A DNA stretch of 64,000 nt from Ustilaginoidea virens (lineage: Eukaryota > Ascomycota > Sordariomycetes > Hypocreales > Clavicipitaceae): positions 1,612,001-1,676,000 of the forward strand of contig NC_057322.1 of assembly GCF_000687475.1 (NCBI RefSeq), given 5' to 3'. The notes beneath the pieces are model-generated. The model was not told the origin of the DNA and did not search any database. It worked only from the letters and a program-made list of their open reading frames with translations. The position numbers were made by a program, and so were the translations under genes. Below are positions 63,203 to 64,000 of the stretch, in pieces (the first letter of the stretch is position 1; each line of letters opens with the position of its first letter).

Positions 63203-64000
63203 CTACATCTGGAGCTCGTCAAATTGCGACACGAGATCTCGAATCGTCCACCGCCACATATCCCGATCCCGTGGCCCGCGAGCGACCCACTTCTCGCACT
63301 TCTTTCTCCATCTTTCCTCCTCTTCACCTTGTCTTCGGACAAATTCGGGGCCAACGTCAAACTCTTCCCCCACGAGCCAGTCGTCTTTGACGTCGCTCAC
63401 CCGTCCACCGCCTTCTCCCCCTTCTTCCTCGGCAGGCTTGTCTTCCAGATCCGGTATGTCCTTGAAAACATCTTCATCCTCGTCGTTGAGAGCGTCAAAA
63501 CCATCCATGGTGTCGCTCGCGTCCGATCTAGCCTTGCTCTCTTGTCCCAACTTCAACCAGCACATGGCTTGTGGGTCAAACACCATGCCGCTTACGACCT
63601 GGACGCCCTTTGTAGCGCTGATGTTGGTGATGAGAGCCGGACGTGGAGTGCACACCTCCTTCTCCCGCGCCACCTGGCTAGAGCCCGTGGCAGTTGATGG
63701 CGTCGCTGCTGCGGCATCAAACGCCTTCAGCACATTGTCGTTGCCTTCCCATCGAAAGGTGTCGGCATTGTAATACATGCCATTGACCACTTTCGACTCC
63801 TTTCCAGAGTTGAGGTTCGAAATGAGGTGCGGCTTCAGCTGCTGTGGGCGCTTTGTCTTTTTCTTGGAGCGAATAGAGGCTTGAGGCAAATGAGCGGAGT
63901 GCTGCTGCTGTTGCTGTTGGTGGTGGTGGTGGTGATGCATGTTCGGGCTAGGTCCAAGAGGAGCTTCTCGCTGGGCAGCAATGGAAGACAGAGACCCATG
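63203..64000 (-). CDS. byr4: Byr4/Bfa1-like mitotic exit GAP component, C-terminal part
   Basis: The frame is open to the right edge of the window, so the N terminus lies outside; stop at 63203. In the family Byr4/Bfa1 pairs with Cdc16/Bub2 as the GAP for the Spg1/Tem1 GTPase at the spindle pole, restraining septation and mitotic exit. The visible ~265 residues show a His/Gln run (HHHHHHQQQQQQH), then KKKTKRPQQLKPHLISNLNS, VVNGMYYNADTFRWEGND and, lower down, the related VVSGMVFDPQAMCWLKLG, an acidic linker, and a C-terminal WVARGPRDRDMWRWTIRDLV helix. The two VVxGM blocks are the signature I used. Confidence 0.85.
   Translation of the reverse strand, partial: HGSLSSIAAQREAPLGPSPNMHHHHHHQQQQQQHSAHLPQASIRSKKKTKRPQQLKPHLISNLNSGKESKVVNGMYYNADTFRWEGNDNVLKAFDAAAATPSTATGSSQVAREKEVCTPRPALITNISATKGVQVVSGMVFDPQAMCWLKLGQESKARSDASDTMDGFDALNDEDEDVFKDIPDLEDKPAEEEGGEGGGRVSDVKDDWLVGEEFDVGPEFVRRQGEEEERWRKKCEKWVARGPRDRDMWRWTIRDLVSQFDELQM

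Overview
The window is nuclear DNA from a filamentous ascomycete (Pezizomycotina). The many short GT-AG introns (about 50-150 nt, CTRAY-type branch points), GC-rich third positions, CT-rich leaders and the fungal versions of Sde2, Lin1, Get2, Get5 and Byr4 all fit. I infer Sordariomycetes, probably Hypocreales, from the overall look of the proteins; no marker here fixes the species. I found no tRNA, rRNA, CRISPR array or intact transposon.

Layout. 0.3-10.5 kb is dense housekeeping: rps10(-) and sde2(+) head to head; cox12(-) and an MLRQ/NDUFA4-like gene(+) head to head; a Cyp33-type RRM gene(-) and sec31(+) head to head; then get2(+), which carries an apparent one-base frameshift, convergent with a TMEM135-like membrane protein(-). 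12.7-18.05 kb is a long gene-free stretch upstream of a class B bHLH transcription factor(+). 20.8-30.7 kb holds rvb2(-), an unrecognised coiled-coil protein(+) and a 985-residue low-complexity protein(+) whose C-terminal domain may be AF4/Ebp1-like. 32.2-39.7 kb holds gpd1(-), lin1(-) and ufd1(+).

40.5-53.3 kb is the most unusual part: a run of at least seven small genes, or nine separate Myb/SANT-like half-domain units, on both strands, almost all with a Myb-like fold followed by a basic/acidic tail. Three units on the minus strand look like alternative first exons that share one downstream exon (40557-42039). 53.9-64 kb returns to housekeeping: hsp60(+), a divergent cofilin(+) convergent with get5(-), nop2(+) head to head with get5, a tandem repeat, and the C-terminal part of byr4/bfa1(-) running off the right edge.

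Themes: protein targeting and quality control (Get2, Get5, Hsp60, Ufd1, Sec31), ribosome and spliceosome function (Rps10, Nop2, Rvb2, Lin1, Sde2), respiration (Cox12, MLRQ-like, GAPDH) and chromatin or transcription (bHLH, Myb-like cluster). Intergenic DNA is very rich in 5-18 bp minisatellites, homopolymers over 20 nt, CACGTG palindromes and TAGGTAC/TACGGAGTA elements. All exon boundaries were derived by eye from splice signals and reading-frame continuity, without RNA evidence.
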